Below the pieces are notes generated by a model. That model did no database searches. It saw only the letters and a list, made by a program, of their open reading frames with translations, and had not been told where the DNA came from. Shown one piece after another: positions 1 to 8,398 of a stretch of 64,000 bases of DNA. The first letter of the stretch is position 1, and each line of letters begins with the position of its first letter. Source of the stretch: JBBDMC01 sp963775235 (GTDB taxonomy: Bacteria; Pseudomonadota; Alphaproteobacteria; Rhizobiales; Kaistiaceae). The DNA lies in assembly GCA_963775235.1 (NCBI GenBank), contig CAVZHY010000004.1, forward strand, positions 124,001 through 188,000, in the 5' to 3' direction. The position numbers and the translations under genes are program-made.

Positions 1-662
1 AGGTGTCGATTGCCAAGGAAAACACGACGATCGTCGCCGGCTCCGGCAAGAAGAAAGAGATCGAGGGCCGCATAAACCAGATCAAGGCCCAGATCGAGGA
101 AACCACTTCGGACTACGACAAGGAAAAGCTGCAGGAGCGGCTGGCCAAGCTCGCCGGCGGCGTCGCGGTGATCCGCGTCGGCGGCGCCACCGAGACCGAA
201 GTGAAGGAGAAGAAGGACCGCGTCGACGATGCGCTCAATGCAACCCGCGCGGCGGTCGAGGAAGGCATCGTGCCGGGCGGCGGCGTCGCGCTGCTGCGCG
301 CACGCAAGGCGGTCGACAAGCTGAAATCGGACAATGCCGATACCCAGGCCGGTATCAACATCGTGCTGCGCGCGCTTGAGGCCCCGATTCGGCAGATCGT
401 TGAGAACTCCGGTGTCGAGGGATCGATCGTGGTCTCCAAGGTGCTGGAATCGAAGTCTGACTCCTACGGCTTCGATGCCCAGAACGAAGCCTATGTCGAC
501 ATGGTCGCCGCCGGCATCGTCGACCCAACCAAGGTCGTGCGCATCGCGCTCCAGGACGCGGCCTCGGTCGCCGGTCTCCTCGTCACCACCGAGGCGATGG
601 TCGCCGAGCATCCCAAGAAAGAGAGCGCTCCGGCGATGCCCGGTGGCGGCATGGACTACTAG
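1..662 (+). CDS. groEL: GroEL chaperonin, C-terminal part (5' end outside window)
   Basis: This is the last 220 codons of a 60-kDa chaperonin, which folds proteins in the cytoplasm as a double heptameric ring with GroES. The frame is open through the left edge, so the GTG at base 3 is an internal codon and not a start. Visible landmarks are the intermediate/equatorial segment with KEKKDRVDDALNATRAA, the VPGGGVALL motif of the second ATP-binding half, and a short glycine/methionine tail ending GGGMDY. The stop codon TAG is part of a CTAG that is the target duplication of the adjacent insertion element, so the coding sequence is intact at its 3' end. Rhizobia often carry several groESL copies, some on islands, which fits the mobile-element context here. 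Confidence 0.97.
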   Translation, partial: VSIAKENTTIVAGSGKKKEIEGRINQIKAQIEETTSDYDKEKLQERLAKLAGGVAVIRVGGATETEVKEKKDRVDDALNATRAAVEEGIVPGGGVALLRARKAVDKLKSDNADTQAGINIVLRALEAPIRQIVENSGVEGSIVVSKVLESKSDSYGFDAQNEAYVDMVAAGIVDPTKVVRIALQDAASVAGLLVTTEAMVAEHPKKESAPAMPGGGMDY

Positions 663-1869
663 CACTACTTTGGCAGGTTCATCGCAGCGCTTTCCATCAA
701 GAGCCTGTCACAGTGAGGGCACCGCAAAGGCGGCGGCCGCGCGAAGTGATCGAGGATGGCTTGCCTGATGGCCGGCATGCTTGGCTGCGGCGGCGGGCCA
801 GCGAATCCTTTTTTCCCCGGCGTAGTACTTTCGCTCGCCGCCCGGTCGTCGTTCCCCGACCAGCCACACCTCGTCGCCCGGCATGCGTTGAACACGATTG
901 TCAGCCATCCGGTGCGTATGGCCATCGGCGATCCGCACACGGCGCGCCGCGAAGTGGCACGACAGTGGGCCTTTGCTGCCCCGTCGCCAAGTGACCTGTC
1001 GCCACTTCTCATCGGCCAGCATTGCCTCGGCGGCGACCGGCGCCGTGTCGGGAATGTGGTACTTGCGACGCCTTCCGGTTTTGGCGACAGGAAATATCAA
1101 TCCGACATCGCAGGGATAGACGGTCTGGCGTCGCGACAGGCCGACCGCCCAGGACAAGCCGCGCTCGCTCAAGGCCTGTCGGAATGATGCGCTCGATCCG
1201 TAACCGGAATCGGCAAGCACGCAGCCAAACCGCGCGCCGGAGGCGATGACGCGGTCGATCTCCTCGACCGCGATCGGATGCTTTGTCAAACCGTGCTGCC
1301 GCGCCCTCGGAACGCGAGCCTTCGCCATGCGCGCGGGATCGTTCGTCCAACTCTCGGGCAGGAATAGCCGCAGACCGATCATCACCGGCACCTCGCGTGA
1401 GGCCAGCGTCAGCGAAATCAGCGACTGGCAGTTGACGTTCTTGCCAAGCGCCGAGGCGTACTGGGCAGCGACGCCGACCGAATGATCGCCCTTCTTCGGT
1501 AATGCAGTATCGTCGATGATCAACCAGGCATTGTCGCCGCCAACCAACTTGTCGGCTTCAACGAGCAGCGCTGTTTCGAGCGCAGATGCATCCAGACGCC
1601 GCTGCCGATGAAATGATGAAGCCGGTCATAGCTCACGTCGCTATCACGTGCCGCCTTCGGCTGAACGGTCTCGCGATCGCCAGGGCCGATCAGCCCCGCT
1701 ACGTAGGCGGGGCACATCTGGCGTCGCCGCTTGTGCCCCAGTTGCGCCAGAAACGGCTGAAGCCATTCCAGCAAGTCCTCATTCCACCTCGCCATGACGC
1801 GCTCCTCTTCATCGGAGCGCGCTGCATCAAGCCGTCTTGGATAACAAATCGTAACCTGCCAAAGTAGTG
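663..1869 (-). mobile_element. IS701-family insertion sequence, internally deleted, inserted at the groEL stop codon
   Basis: The element is bounded by perfect 17-bp inverted repeats, CACTACTTTGGCAGGTT at 663-679 and its complement at 1853-1869. It is flanked on both sides by CTAG (659-662 and 1870-1873). A 4-bp CTAG-like duplication is the known target pattern of the IS701 family. The left CTAG overlaps the groEL TAG stop, so insertion left groEL complete. At 1207 bp it is shorter than usual for the family, matching a deletion in the transposase 3' part. The ends look intact, so it could move only with a transposase supplied in trans. Confidence 0.93.
665..1795 (-). pseudogene. IS701-family DDE transposase, frameshifted and internally deleted
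   Basis: The reading begins at ATG 1795 (MARWNEDLLEWLQPF), runs to HHFIGSGVW, then must shift frame near 1593, where one base is missing, to continue as ASALETALL and the catalytic-core segment IIDDTALPKKGDHSVG. That frame continues through VLADSGYG to GERKYY near 830. The authentic C-terminus (PPPQPSMPAIRQAIL through CPHCDRLL) lies in yet another frame and stops at 665. Between KYY and this tail the family normally has about 60 residues, including the third acidic catalytic residue in an EQAHQQLKEELGL-like motif, and these are absent. The transposase is therefore inactive. The frames between breaks are well preserved, suggesting fairly recent decay. Confidence 0.9.
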
Positions 1870-2290
1870 CTAGTGGATCGAATCTAACACTTGGTGCCCT
1901 CGTCTGACTGCGGCGATGATGCGGTCTGGCTCTGCGGTCCAAGTGAAGGGCTTGGGGTCATTGTTGGTCTCGGCGAGGAAGCGGTTGATGGCGGCCTGGA
2001 GATCGACGACCGAGCGGAAGACGCCGCGCTTCAGTCGGCGTCGGCAGAGTTTGGCAAAGAAGCCCTCGCGTTGAGCCAGGAGCACGAGGTTGGCGTGAAG
2101 TGGAAGATGAACCGCTCGTGCCGGGCAAGCCAAGCGCGAACCTTGGGATGCTTGTGGGCGGCATAATTGTCGGGGATGACGGGACGACCTTGCCGACCGG
2201 TACCTTGGCCTCAATCGCGTTCAGAAAGCGGATGAACTCCTGATGGCGATGGCGCTGCATGTTGCGGCCGATCACGGTAGGCCGGCCGAC
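1870..2290 (-). pseudogene. IS630-family transposase, C-terminal remnant
   Basis: Pieces of an IS630-type DDE transposase are readable on the minus strand in three frames. The order is NMQRHRHQEFIRFLNAIEA, then DNYAAHKHPKVRAWLARH with FHFTPTSCSWLNA, then EGFFAKL, RRRLKRGVFRS and RGHQVLDSIH before a TAG stop at 1872-1870. At least two frameshifts separate them, one near 2185 and one at 2075-2085 (LNA|EGFF). The N-terminal half is missing. The terminal stop shares its CTAG with the target duplication of the IS701 element and, before that insertion, abutted the groEL stop codon. Confidence 0.88.
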
Positions 2291-2298
2291 CGTGATCG
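2269..2298. repeat. Near-palindrome at the junction of two IS remnants
   Basis: CGATCACGGT and ACCGTGATCG flank a GC-only centre containing GGCCGGCC, giving 10-bp perfect arms. It sits exactly where IS1182-like coding similarity gives way to IS630-like similarity. It may mark the deletion or recombination point. Confidence 0.55.
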
Positions 2299-2455
2299 CC
2301 GGCACCGCACCGTCGACGCCGAGCCCGTGCAGGTCCAGCGCCTCGACGAAGGCATCGATCACCTGAACCGAGTTACCCTCATCCACCCAGTCCTCGAGGC
2401 ATTCCGGCAGAAGGGAACATTGCGAGCGGTCGGCTCCTTCGACAAAACGACCCAT
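2291..2455 (-). pseudogene. IS1182-like transposase, N-terminal remnant
   Basis: From ATG 2455 the minus strand reads MGRFVEGADRSQ, LLPECLEDWV, VQVIDAFVEALDL and GAVPAIT, the characteristic start of IS1182-group transposases. The similarity stops abruptly near 2291 and continues in frame into the IS630 fragment, so about 55 codons remain and the catalytic domain is lost. The junction lies in a near-perfect palindrome (2269-2298). Confidence 0.82.
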
Positions 2456-3031
2456 CCGATCCTCCCGCATCCCAACGGAGAGACCCTACCTGACTCGCCC
2501 GTTTCCACAATGGGTCAAAGCCGGAAGTCGCGGAACGGGCGGGAAGCGTCTGATTGCCGGTCAATAGCGGACCTTGGGGCGTGACAATTCGGCGTCGCGA
2601 CACGCCAAACGCCGCCGATACTCGACGCTCGGCCATCTCAGCCCGCGTGTCCATGAAACGGCAGCCGGCCATATCGCTAGGTTCGAACCCCTTGAGTTGA
2701 GAGCTAGGCTCAGGAAGAACAACAATCTCAACCTTGACCTGTCGTTTTTCAACGGGCCAAGTCGCTTTTTCCTAACGGGGTGTGAATGTACCGCGTCGGG
2801 CCCGACCTCCGGAAGGACCCGCGAGCTACATTTCGGCCGGGAGGCGAGCAAAAGCCCACGGATCGCATTTCAAGCGCGAAGCACGCTTCGCTTTTTCGCA
2901 GGGTCAGTCGCCGTCGAGCGCGCGTTGCAGGAGGACAAGGTCCGCGCCGGGCACCGCGACTCCGCTGCCGTCGCTTCCGCTCCAACCGTCGGCCTTATGG
3001 CCGCAATGCTGCGCGCCAGCTCGGCCCGCCA
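2456..3031. other. Gene-poor stretch between IS scar and HTH gene
   Basis: About 575 bases with no reading frame that shows protein-like composition, a plausible ribosome-binding site or a recognisable family. It probably contains non-coding debris of the IS1182-like element upstream of its start and older island sequence. I see no RNA gene or repeat array in it. Confidence 0.5.
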
Positions 3032-3844
3032 TCAGCGCGCGGCCGTCCAATGCGACGCATGCGTCGCATTCGGTGGCGAGCCAGCGTCCTTCGAGGCAGC
3101 GCCTGTGCCGCCTCTAAAGACGAGGAGGAACGAGAGCTGATCCCGCAGTGTACTCCCCTCGGTCGTCTTGTTCCTATTGTGACTCTCCGTGGGGCAATCG
3201 TTTTTGGACCCTAGCCCTCCCTTTTTCGGTACGCCGAGCCATGACCGCCATTTCGCCGCGATGATGCGCACGACGTTCGGGAGGTTCTTTGCCCCTCGCC
3301 TCGGGCGCTCAGTCACCTCGATATGCCCAAGGCGCCGGGCTTCATGCAGGGCGGTCTGGACGGTCGTTCGGCAGACGCCCGCCAGAGCTGCGATCCTGTC
3401 GATCGGCCAGTCGCAGACGCCATGTTTCTTCACCTCGCCCGCGATGACGCAAAGCACCGCACGCAGCCCCTCGGTATAGAAAGCCCTCATTGCGGGTGGC
3501 ATCGTGCTCGACCCGCCCATCGTGCGCCGCCGTGCCCGCGATGCCTCTTGATCAGGTGACCGCGGATGCTGACGGGATCGTATCCGCTTCATGAGTCGGC
3601 CGAACTGATCAGGCAGCGGCCGCAGCCTGGGCGTGTTGCGATACCATGGCCGCAATCGCTCGATCTGGGCCGAAATCTCGCTCGCCTCGATATCGCTGAG
3701 CTGCCCGTTAGCATAGGCAGCAGATAACACCCTGGTGAGGGATTCTAACTCGTTTGGATCGGTCGCGCGCGCCAGCGCCTCGCGCATGACCGCGTAGGCC
3801 CGGCTAGTGGCGCCAGGAGGGCATCGGAGCTCCGCGGCGGTCAT
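3032..3844 (-). CDS. Helix-turn-helix domain protein of mobile-element type
   Basis: A 270-residue protein of unknown exact role. Roughly residues 115-190 form a winged-helix/MarR-like DNA-binding unit: AFYTEGLRAVLCVIAGEVKK, then IDRIAALAGVCRTTVQTALHE as the helix-turn-helix, then RRLGHIEVTERPRRG as the wing. The N-terminal 100 residues are helical and acidic. The C-terminal 70 residues look low-complexity and may be a frame-extended tail. The start ATG 3844 overlaps the stop of the upstream small gene (ATGA), so the two are co-translated. Such HTH proteins are common beside tRNA attachment sites of rhizobial integrative elements, where they are thought to act in replication or transfer control. 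That role is inference. Confidence 0.7.
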   Translation of the reverse strand: MTAAELRCPPGATSRAYAVMREALARATDPNELESLTRVLSAAYANGQLSDIEASEISAQIERLRPWYRNTPRLRPLPDQFGRLMKRIRSRQHPRSPDQEASRARRRTMGGSSTMPPAMRAFYTEGLRAVLCVIAGEVKKHGVCDWPIDRIAALAGVCRTTVQTALHEARRLGHIEVTERPRRGAKNLPNVVRIIAAKWRSWLGVPKKGGLGSKNDCPTESHNRNKTTEGSTLRDQLSFLLVFRGGTGAASKDAGSPPNATHASHWTAAR

Positions 3845-4077
3845 CGCCGTCCCTTCCCGCCATGGCGCTGCCTGTAGGCCACCGAAACGGCCGCTGCAGC
3901 GTCAGAGCGCTTGCGAAACGTTCCCAGCGATCCGCCGAGGCTGTCGTAAGCCCGCCACCGTCCGTTGGGTTGACCAATGACCTCGCCGGTGCGCTCGCGC
4001 CCGCCGCATAGCTCGCTCGCGCACAGGATTGCATGGCCGGGATTGCCCTGCACGGCATTGGTTACCGGGGCGGTCAT
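3841..4077 (-). CDS. Small hypothetical protein (78 aa), coupled to the HTH gene
   Basis: This 78-residue basic protein (NAVQGNPGHAILCASELCGG, then GRWRAYDSLGGSLGTFRKR) has no family I recognise. Support for it being real is a purine-rich ribosome-binding site (GAGGGCGGA) directly before ATG 4077 and the 4-bp ATGA overlap with the downstream HTH gene. Two cysteines fall close together (residues 19 and 24). It probably belongs to the same island-maintenance unit. Confidence 0.5.
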   Translation of the reverse strand: MTAPVTNAVQGNPGHAILCASELCGGRERTGEVIGQPNGRWRAYDSLGGSLGTFRKRSDAAAAVSVAYRQRHGGKGRR

Positions 4078-4364
4078 TCCGCCCTCTCAGTAATCGGGAA
4101 CGCGGTGCCGGCGACGGCGCGCGCCATCGCACTGGGGAAACCAAAGCGGCGCTCGATGAGAAAGGCTTGGCGGTCAAACGGCAGCGCGGCGGAGATTGTG
4201 TGTGCAGACAAACTTGAGGCCTTCGAAGCCCTGCCGTTCGCCGCGGGGGAGCTTCGCTTTTCGGCCTCGGTGGTTTTGCTTCGGCGGTCTAGGCCGTTGA
4301 TGCGATTGATAGGCGAGAGAGCAGGTTTTGCAGCTATCTCGTTGAGCCGATGTGATACATTCCC

Positions 4365-4410
4365 GCTTCCCAAGCTGCATACGAGGGTTCGATTCCCTTC
4401 ACCCGCTCCA
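4365..4410 (+). repeat. 3' half of tRNA-Gly(CCC): probable integrase attachment site (att) scar
   Basis: Bases 4365-4410 match the anticodon loop (CTTCCCAAG, anticodon CCC), variable region, T-arm (GGGTTCGATTCCC) and acceptor/CCA end (ACCCGCTCCA) of a glycine tRNA. The bases to the left do not supply the D-arm or the 5' acceptor strand GCGGGTG, so no functional tRNA can be read. A segment from anticodon loop to CCA end is the classic crossover duplication of tyrosine integrases. By orientation the integrated DNA should lie to the left (groEL side) and original chromosome to the right. Confidence 0.85.
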
Positions 4411-4528
4411 GCAGTGTGGCAGAGCCGCTCGTGATATTTTGCATGTTTTTTGCACGCCAACCGAGGGCTGCGGAGCACCTCAAATCAACGCGCCGCCAGG
4501 GAGGTGCATCATCCCCCCAAATGATCGC

Positions 4529-5491
4529 CTGAAAAAACGCCCGCTCGGCGACACCAAGCTGATGGTAACGCCAGTCTGCTTCGGCACTTCGTCGCTCGCG
4601 GACATGCCGGATACGTATGGTTTCAGCGTGAGCGCGGACCAGGCGCGTGCGACGGTGCGAGCCATCTTCGACGGGCCGGCGAATTTTCTGGACACCGCGC
4701 GTATCTACGGGTGGGGGCGAAGCGAAGAGCGCATCGGCGACGTGATCCGCGAACTGGGCGGATTGCCGGCCCAGGCCGTTGTCTCGACGAAGATTGATCG
4801 CGATTTCAAGACCGGCCGGTTCGACGCCGACCGCGCCCGCCGCTCCATCGAGGCGAGCCTCAAGGCGCTGGGCCTCGGCAAGGTCCACCTTCTACACCTG
4901 CACGACCCGGAACACGCGCCGTCCATGGCCGACATCGTCGGGCCGCGCGGCGCCCTGGCCGAACTGTTCAAGCTGAAGGAGGAAGGATTGGCGGATGCCG
5001 TCGGCCTCGCGGCAGGCAGGACCGACGTAATGATGCCGCTGTTACGCGATTGGGATTTTGACGCGCTGATAACACACAACCGTTTCACCCTCGTCAATCG
5101 CAATGCGGAGCCGATGATCGAGTTTGCCGTTGCCAAAGGTATCGCCGTGCTCAACGCCGCACCCTACGCAAGCGGCGTTCTGGCGAAGGGAACCCGGACA
5201 TACCCGCGCTACGTCTATCAGGAAGCAACCGCCGCTGCTCTCGATCCCATTCGTCGCATCGAGGCGATTTGCGCGCGCCATGGCGTGCCGACCGGCGCCG
5301 CCGCGCTGCAGTTCTCGCTTCGCGATCGTCGCATCGCCTCCACCATCTGCGGCGTCTCGAAGCCAGAGCGGGTTGCCCAGACCGTCGAGTGGGCGAATTG
5401 GCCGATACCTGATGCCGCCTGGGACGAGTTGCTGGCATTGCCCTTCACGACCGACGACCCTGAAGCGACGCGCGACTACAAGCCCGGCTGA
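4529..5491 (+). CDS. Aldo/keto reductase, L-fucose/D-threo-aldose dehydrogenase-like
   Basis: A 320-residue NAD(P)-dependent aldo/keto reductase. Landmarks are VTPVCFGTSSLADMPDTYG (first strand), NFLDTARIYGWGRSEERIG (catalytic Asp and Tyr), STKIDRDF (catalytic Lys), LLHLHDPE (catalytic His), and the C-terminal cofactor pocket ICGVSKPERV. The subfamily oxidises L-fucose, L-galactose or D-arabinose-type sugars to lactones. The start is unclear: family alignment favours KKRPLGDTKL, reachable only from CTG 4529, while the first in-frame ATG is 4562 and would trim the first strand. A good GGGAGG site lies near 4500 but has no normal start after it. The tRNA scar ends only about 120 bases upstream, so integration may have altered the 5' end. 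It is followed by the ABC ATPase gene. Confidence 0.87.
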   Translation: MKKRPLGDTKLMVTPVCFGTSSLADMPDTYGFSVSADQARATVRAIFDGPANFLDTARIYGWGRSEERIGDVIRELGGLPAQAVVSTKIDRDFKTGRFDADRARRSIEASLKALGLGKVHLLHLHDPEHAPSMADIVGPRGALAELFKLKEEGLADAVGLAAGRTDVMMPLLRDWDFDALITHNRFTLVNRNAEPMIEFAVAKGIAVLNAAPYASGVLAKGTRTYPRYVYQEATAAALDPIRRIEAICARHGVPTGAAALQFSLRDRRIASTICGVSKPERVAQTVEWANWPIPDAAWDELLALPFTTDDPEATRDYKPG

Positions 5492-5579
5492 CCACGCCGG
5501 CCATAACCAGCCGGGGCGGGTGTCGAAAACGATGCTTGGCAGCTAATATGGGCCGAGTGGGGAGGCCCGGACATCAACG

Positions 5580-6662
5580 ATGAGCGACGTTGAGCTGCGT
5601 GGAATCCGCAAGAGCTATGGCTCGGTGGAAGCCATAAAGATGCTGGATCTGGTCGTGGAGGACGGGCAGTTGTGCGCCCTTCTGGGGCCGTCCGGCTGCG
5701 GCAAGTCGACCTTGCTGCGGGTGATCGCAGGGCTTGAGGCAGCCACCGCCGGCGAGGTTCTGATCGACGGTCTCGACGTGACCAATGCGCCGCCGGCAAA
5801 GCGGCGGATCGCCATGGTGTTCCAGTCCTATGCCCTCTATCCGCACATGACCGTGAGGCAGAACATCTCGTTCTCGCTGCGTGTCGCCAAGGCGCCGAAA
5901 GAGACCGTCGACCGACGGACCGAGGAAGTGGCGCGCATGCTGCGTCTGGACGAACTGCTCGAGCGGCGTCCGGCACAGCTTTCCGGCGGCCAGCGCCAGC
6001 GCGTGGCGATCGGCCGCGCGCTCGTGCGCGACCCGAAGGTCTTCCTGTTCGACGAGCCACTGTCGAACCTCGACGCCATTTTGCGCGTGCAGATGCGCGT
6101 CGAGATCGCCAGGCTGCACCAGCAGCTCAAGACGACCATGATCTACGTCACGCACGATCAGATCGAGGCGATGACGCTCGCCGACCGCATTGTCGTCCTC
6201 GATCACGGCGAAATCTCGCAGATCGGAACGCCGCTCGACCTCTACCAGCGCCCGGCCAACAAATTCGTGGCGTCGTTCATCGGCACGCCGCCGATGAACT
6301 TCGTGCCCGTCGAGGCGCGCGTATCAAACGGCCGCGGAGCGACGGTAGGGCTTCCCGGTGGTGCCGAGATCAGCCTGTCGACCCGCAACGGTATCGGCAA
6401 GCCGGGCCCGGGTTACGAAGTCGGCATCCGGCCCGAGCACATCGTTATCTCGGACCCTGGCGATCCGAAGGCTGCGCTGGCCGGAACGGTTCAGATCGTC
6501 GAGAGACTGGGTAACGTGACGATCGTCTACGCCGATACGCCCGCGGGGCAGATCGTCATCCAGGACGCGGGTGAGGCGACGACGAAGCCGGGCGACAGGA
6601 TTGGCATCGTCCTCGATACGCAGCGGGCCCACCTTTTCGACGCCGCCCAAATAGCCCTTTGA
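5580..6662 (+). CDS. Carbohydrate ABC transporter ATPase (UgpC/MalK type)
   Basis: A 360-residue nucleotide-binding subunit of a sugar importer. It shows Walker A GPSGCGKST (about residues 38-46), the Q-loop FQSYALYPHM, the signature LSGGQRQRVAIGRAL, Walker B VFLFDEPLSNLD and the H-loop VTHDQ. The C-terminal 120 residues form the MalK-type regulatory OB domain (GIRPEHI). It lies 88 bases after the aldo/keto reductase gene on the same strand and is convergent with the dehydratase gene. Its permeases and binding protein are encoded 3 kb away on the minus strand (9715-13457) and lack their own ATPase gene, so they are its likely partners. Confidence 0.95.
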   Translation: MSDVELRGIRKSYGSVEAIKMLDLVVEDGQLCALLGPSGCGKSTLLRVIAGLEAATAGEVLIDGLDVTNAPPAKRRIAMVFQSYALYPHMTVRQNISFSLRVAKAPKETVDRRTEEVARMLRLDELLERRPAQLSGGQRQRVAIGRALVRDPKVFLFDEPLSNLDAILRVQMRVEIARLHQQLKTTMIYVTHDQIEAMTLADRIVVLDHGEISQIGTPLDLYQRPANKFVASFIGTPPMNFVPVEARVSNGRGATVGLPGGAEISLSTRNGIGKPGPGYEVGIRPEHIVISDPGDPKAALAGTVQIVERLGNVTIVYADTPAGQIVIQDAGEATTKPGDRIGIVLDTQRAHLFDAAQIAL

Positions 6663-6675
6663 GCGGACGCGCCGG

Positions 6676-8244
6676 TCACATCACGGCGCCGATCTGCCAG
6701 GGAACGAATTCATTGCTCCCGTAGCCGAGCTCTTCGGACTTGGTCTTTTTGCCCGACGCCACGGTGATCATTTCCTCGAAGATTTCCCGGCCCTTCTGGT
6801 CGATTGAGACGCCGTCAAGAATGTCGCCGCAGTTAATGTCCATGTCCTCTGTCATGCGACGGTAGGTGTCCGAATTCGTTGCCAGCTTGATCGACGGCGC
6901 CGGCTTGTAGCCGAAAGCCGACCCGCGGCCGGTCGTGAACACGATGATGTTGCATCCGGACGCGACCTGACCGGTCACCGATACCGGATCGTACCCCGGC
7001 GAATCCATGAAGACGAAACCTCGCGTTGTCACCGGTTCGGCGTAGAGAAACACGCCGCGCAGTGTTGTGCTGCCGCCCTTGGCCGCCGCGCCGAGCGACT
7101 TTTCCAGGATGGTCGTCAGCCCCCCGGCCTTGTTCCCCGGCGACGGATTGTTGTCCATGCTGCCGCCGTTGCGGGCGACGTAGTCCTCCCACCAGCGTAT
7201 CCGCTCGACCAGCTTTTCGCCGATTTCGCGGGTGGCGGCGCGGCGGGTGAGCAAATGCTCGGCACCGTATATTTCCGGCGTCTCGGCAAGCACCGCCGTG
7301 CCGCCTTGCTCGACCAGCAGGTCCGCCGCCCGTCCGAGCGCGGGGTTGGCCGTGATGCCGGAGTAGCCGTCGGAGCCGCCGCATTGGAGGGCGAGCATCA
7401 ACTCGGAGACCGGTATCGGCTCGCGCTTAGCCGCGGCCACCTCCGGCAGCATCTCGCGAATCACGGCGAGGCCGTGCTCGATGGTTTTTCGCGTGCCGCC
7501 GGTCGCCTGAATCGTCATGGTGTGGAAAGTCCCTGACCGGCGGATGCCGTAGTCCTCCATCAGTCCGGGTATCTGCATCACCTCGCACCCGAGTCCGACC
7601 AGCAGTGCCCCGCCGATGTTCGGATGGGTGGCATAGCCCCACTCGGTCCGTTGCAAGGTGGCAAAGCCCTCGCTGCCCCGTCCCGCCATGCCGCACCCGG
7701 TGCCATGAACGAACGGAACGATGCCGTCGATCTGCGGGTAGTCGGCAAGCATTCCGGACCGGTTCGCCTCCTCGGCGATGAATCGGGCGACGGAGGCGGA
7801 GCAATTCACGCTCGTCAGGATGCCGATGAAATTGCGCGTTCCGGCCTTGCCGCTGGCGCGACGGAAGCCCTCGAAGGTCCGGCGCTCCGGTTCCGGCACG
7901 ATCGGCTCGTCTCGCGCCGCCTCGGCATAGTGATAGTCGCGCGCGAAAGTATGAAACGCGCAGTTGTGGGTGTGGACGTGTTCGCCCGCGCCTACGGGAC
8001 CCGTGGCAAAGCCGATGATCTGGCCGAATTTCATGATGGCATCGCCTTCGGCGAGGTCCGCCAATGCCATCTTGTGGCCTTTGGGAATGCGATGGCGTGC
8101 GGTGACCCCACGCACAATGACTCCAGGCGGGATCGCGTCGACCGCCACGGCGACGTTGTCTCTCTCGTCGAGCTGCAGGATGCGCGGGGTCGACCCGGGC
8201 TTGTCGGGCTCAGCGGTGACAAACATTGTTTTGTGTTCGCTCAT
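6676..8244 (-). CDS. UxaA-family dehydratase (altronate/galactarate dehydratase type)
   Basis: A 522-residue two-domain protein. The N-terminal SAF domain (about 1-110) includes VHTHNCAFHT. The C-terminal domain is the galactarate dehydratase/altronate hydrolase fold, with FHTMTIQATGGTRKTIEHG, LQCGGSDGYSGITANPALG, SMDNNPSPGNKAGGLT and TTGRGSAFGYKPAPSIKLA. These enzymes dehydrate sugar acids to 2-keto-3-deoxy acids using iron. In this setting the substrate is probably the aldonate released by the neighbouring lactonase, such as L-fuconate. A UxaA-like protein occupies the same role in the Campylobacter jejuni fucose locus. ATG 8244 was chosen because upstream codons have no family match. The gene is divergent from fucU. 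Confidence 0.92.
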   Translation of the reverse strand: MSEHKTMFVTAEPDKPGSTPRILQLDERDNVAVAVDAIPPGVIVRGVTARHRIPKGHKMALADLAEGDAIMKFGQIIGFATGPVGAGEHVHTHNCAFHTFARDYHYAEAARDEPIVPEPERRTFEGFRRASGKAGTRNFIGILTSVNCSASVARFIAEEANRSGMLADYPQIDGIVPFVHGTGCGMAGRGSEGFATLQRTEWGYATHPNIGGALLVGLGCEVMQIPGLMEDYGIRRSGTFHTMTIQATGGTRKTIEHGLAVIREMLPEVAAAKREPIPVSELMLALQCGGSDGYSGITANPALGRAADLLVEQGGTAVLAETPEIYGAEHLLTRRAATREIGEKLVERIRWWEDYVARNGGSMDNNPSPGNKAGGLTTILEKSLGAAAKGGSTTLRGVFLYAEPVTTRGFVFMDSPGYDPVSVTGQVASGCNIIVFTTGRGSAFGYKPAPSIKLATNSDTYRRMTEDMDINCGDILDGVSIDQKGREIFEEMITVASGKKTKSEELGYGSNEFVPWQIGAVM

Positions 8245-8275
8245 GTCGGGCGGTTGCCTGCGATGGGTTGAGTTG

Positions 8276-8330
8276 ACCAAGCATATGGTGGGGGCTGCAA
8301 TTTGAGCAGGTTGCCATTTCCATGAAATGG
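8276..8330. promoter_or_regulatory. Divergent promoter region with two candidate operators
   Basis: The 154-base gap between the dehydratase and fucU starts contains ACCA-N6-TGGT at 8276-8289 and CCATTT-N5-AAATGG at 8314-8330. Either could bind the GntR-type regulator encoded at 13522-14220. The assignment is speculative and rests on symmetry and position only. Confidence 0.4.
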
Positions 8331-8398
8331 TGACCCGCTCTAGAGTAGGGAGCCCAGGCGCGCATACCGCGACCGCCTGCGGGCGGAGGTGGCTGAGA

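Noticed and set aside
3..662. GTG at base 3 as a start of a short 219-residue protein
   Set aside because: The frame is open to the window edge and matches the interior of GroEL, so this is a truncated gene.
4338..4410. Complete tRNA-Gly gene
   Set aside because: No D-arm or 5' acceptor strand can be formed and the anticodon stem is mismatched on its 5' side.
4334..4888. Minus-strand frames crossing the tRNA fragment and the aldo/keto reductase
   Set aside because: They translate the antisense of a tRNA piece and of a clear enzyme gene; the peptide phrases they yield are common tRNA-antisense artefacts.
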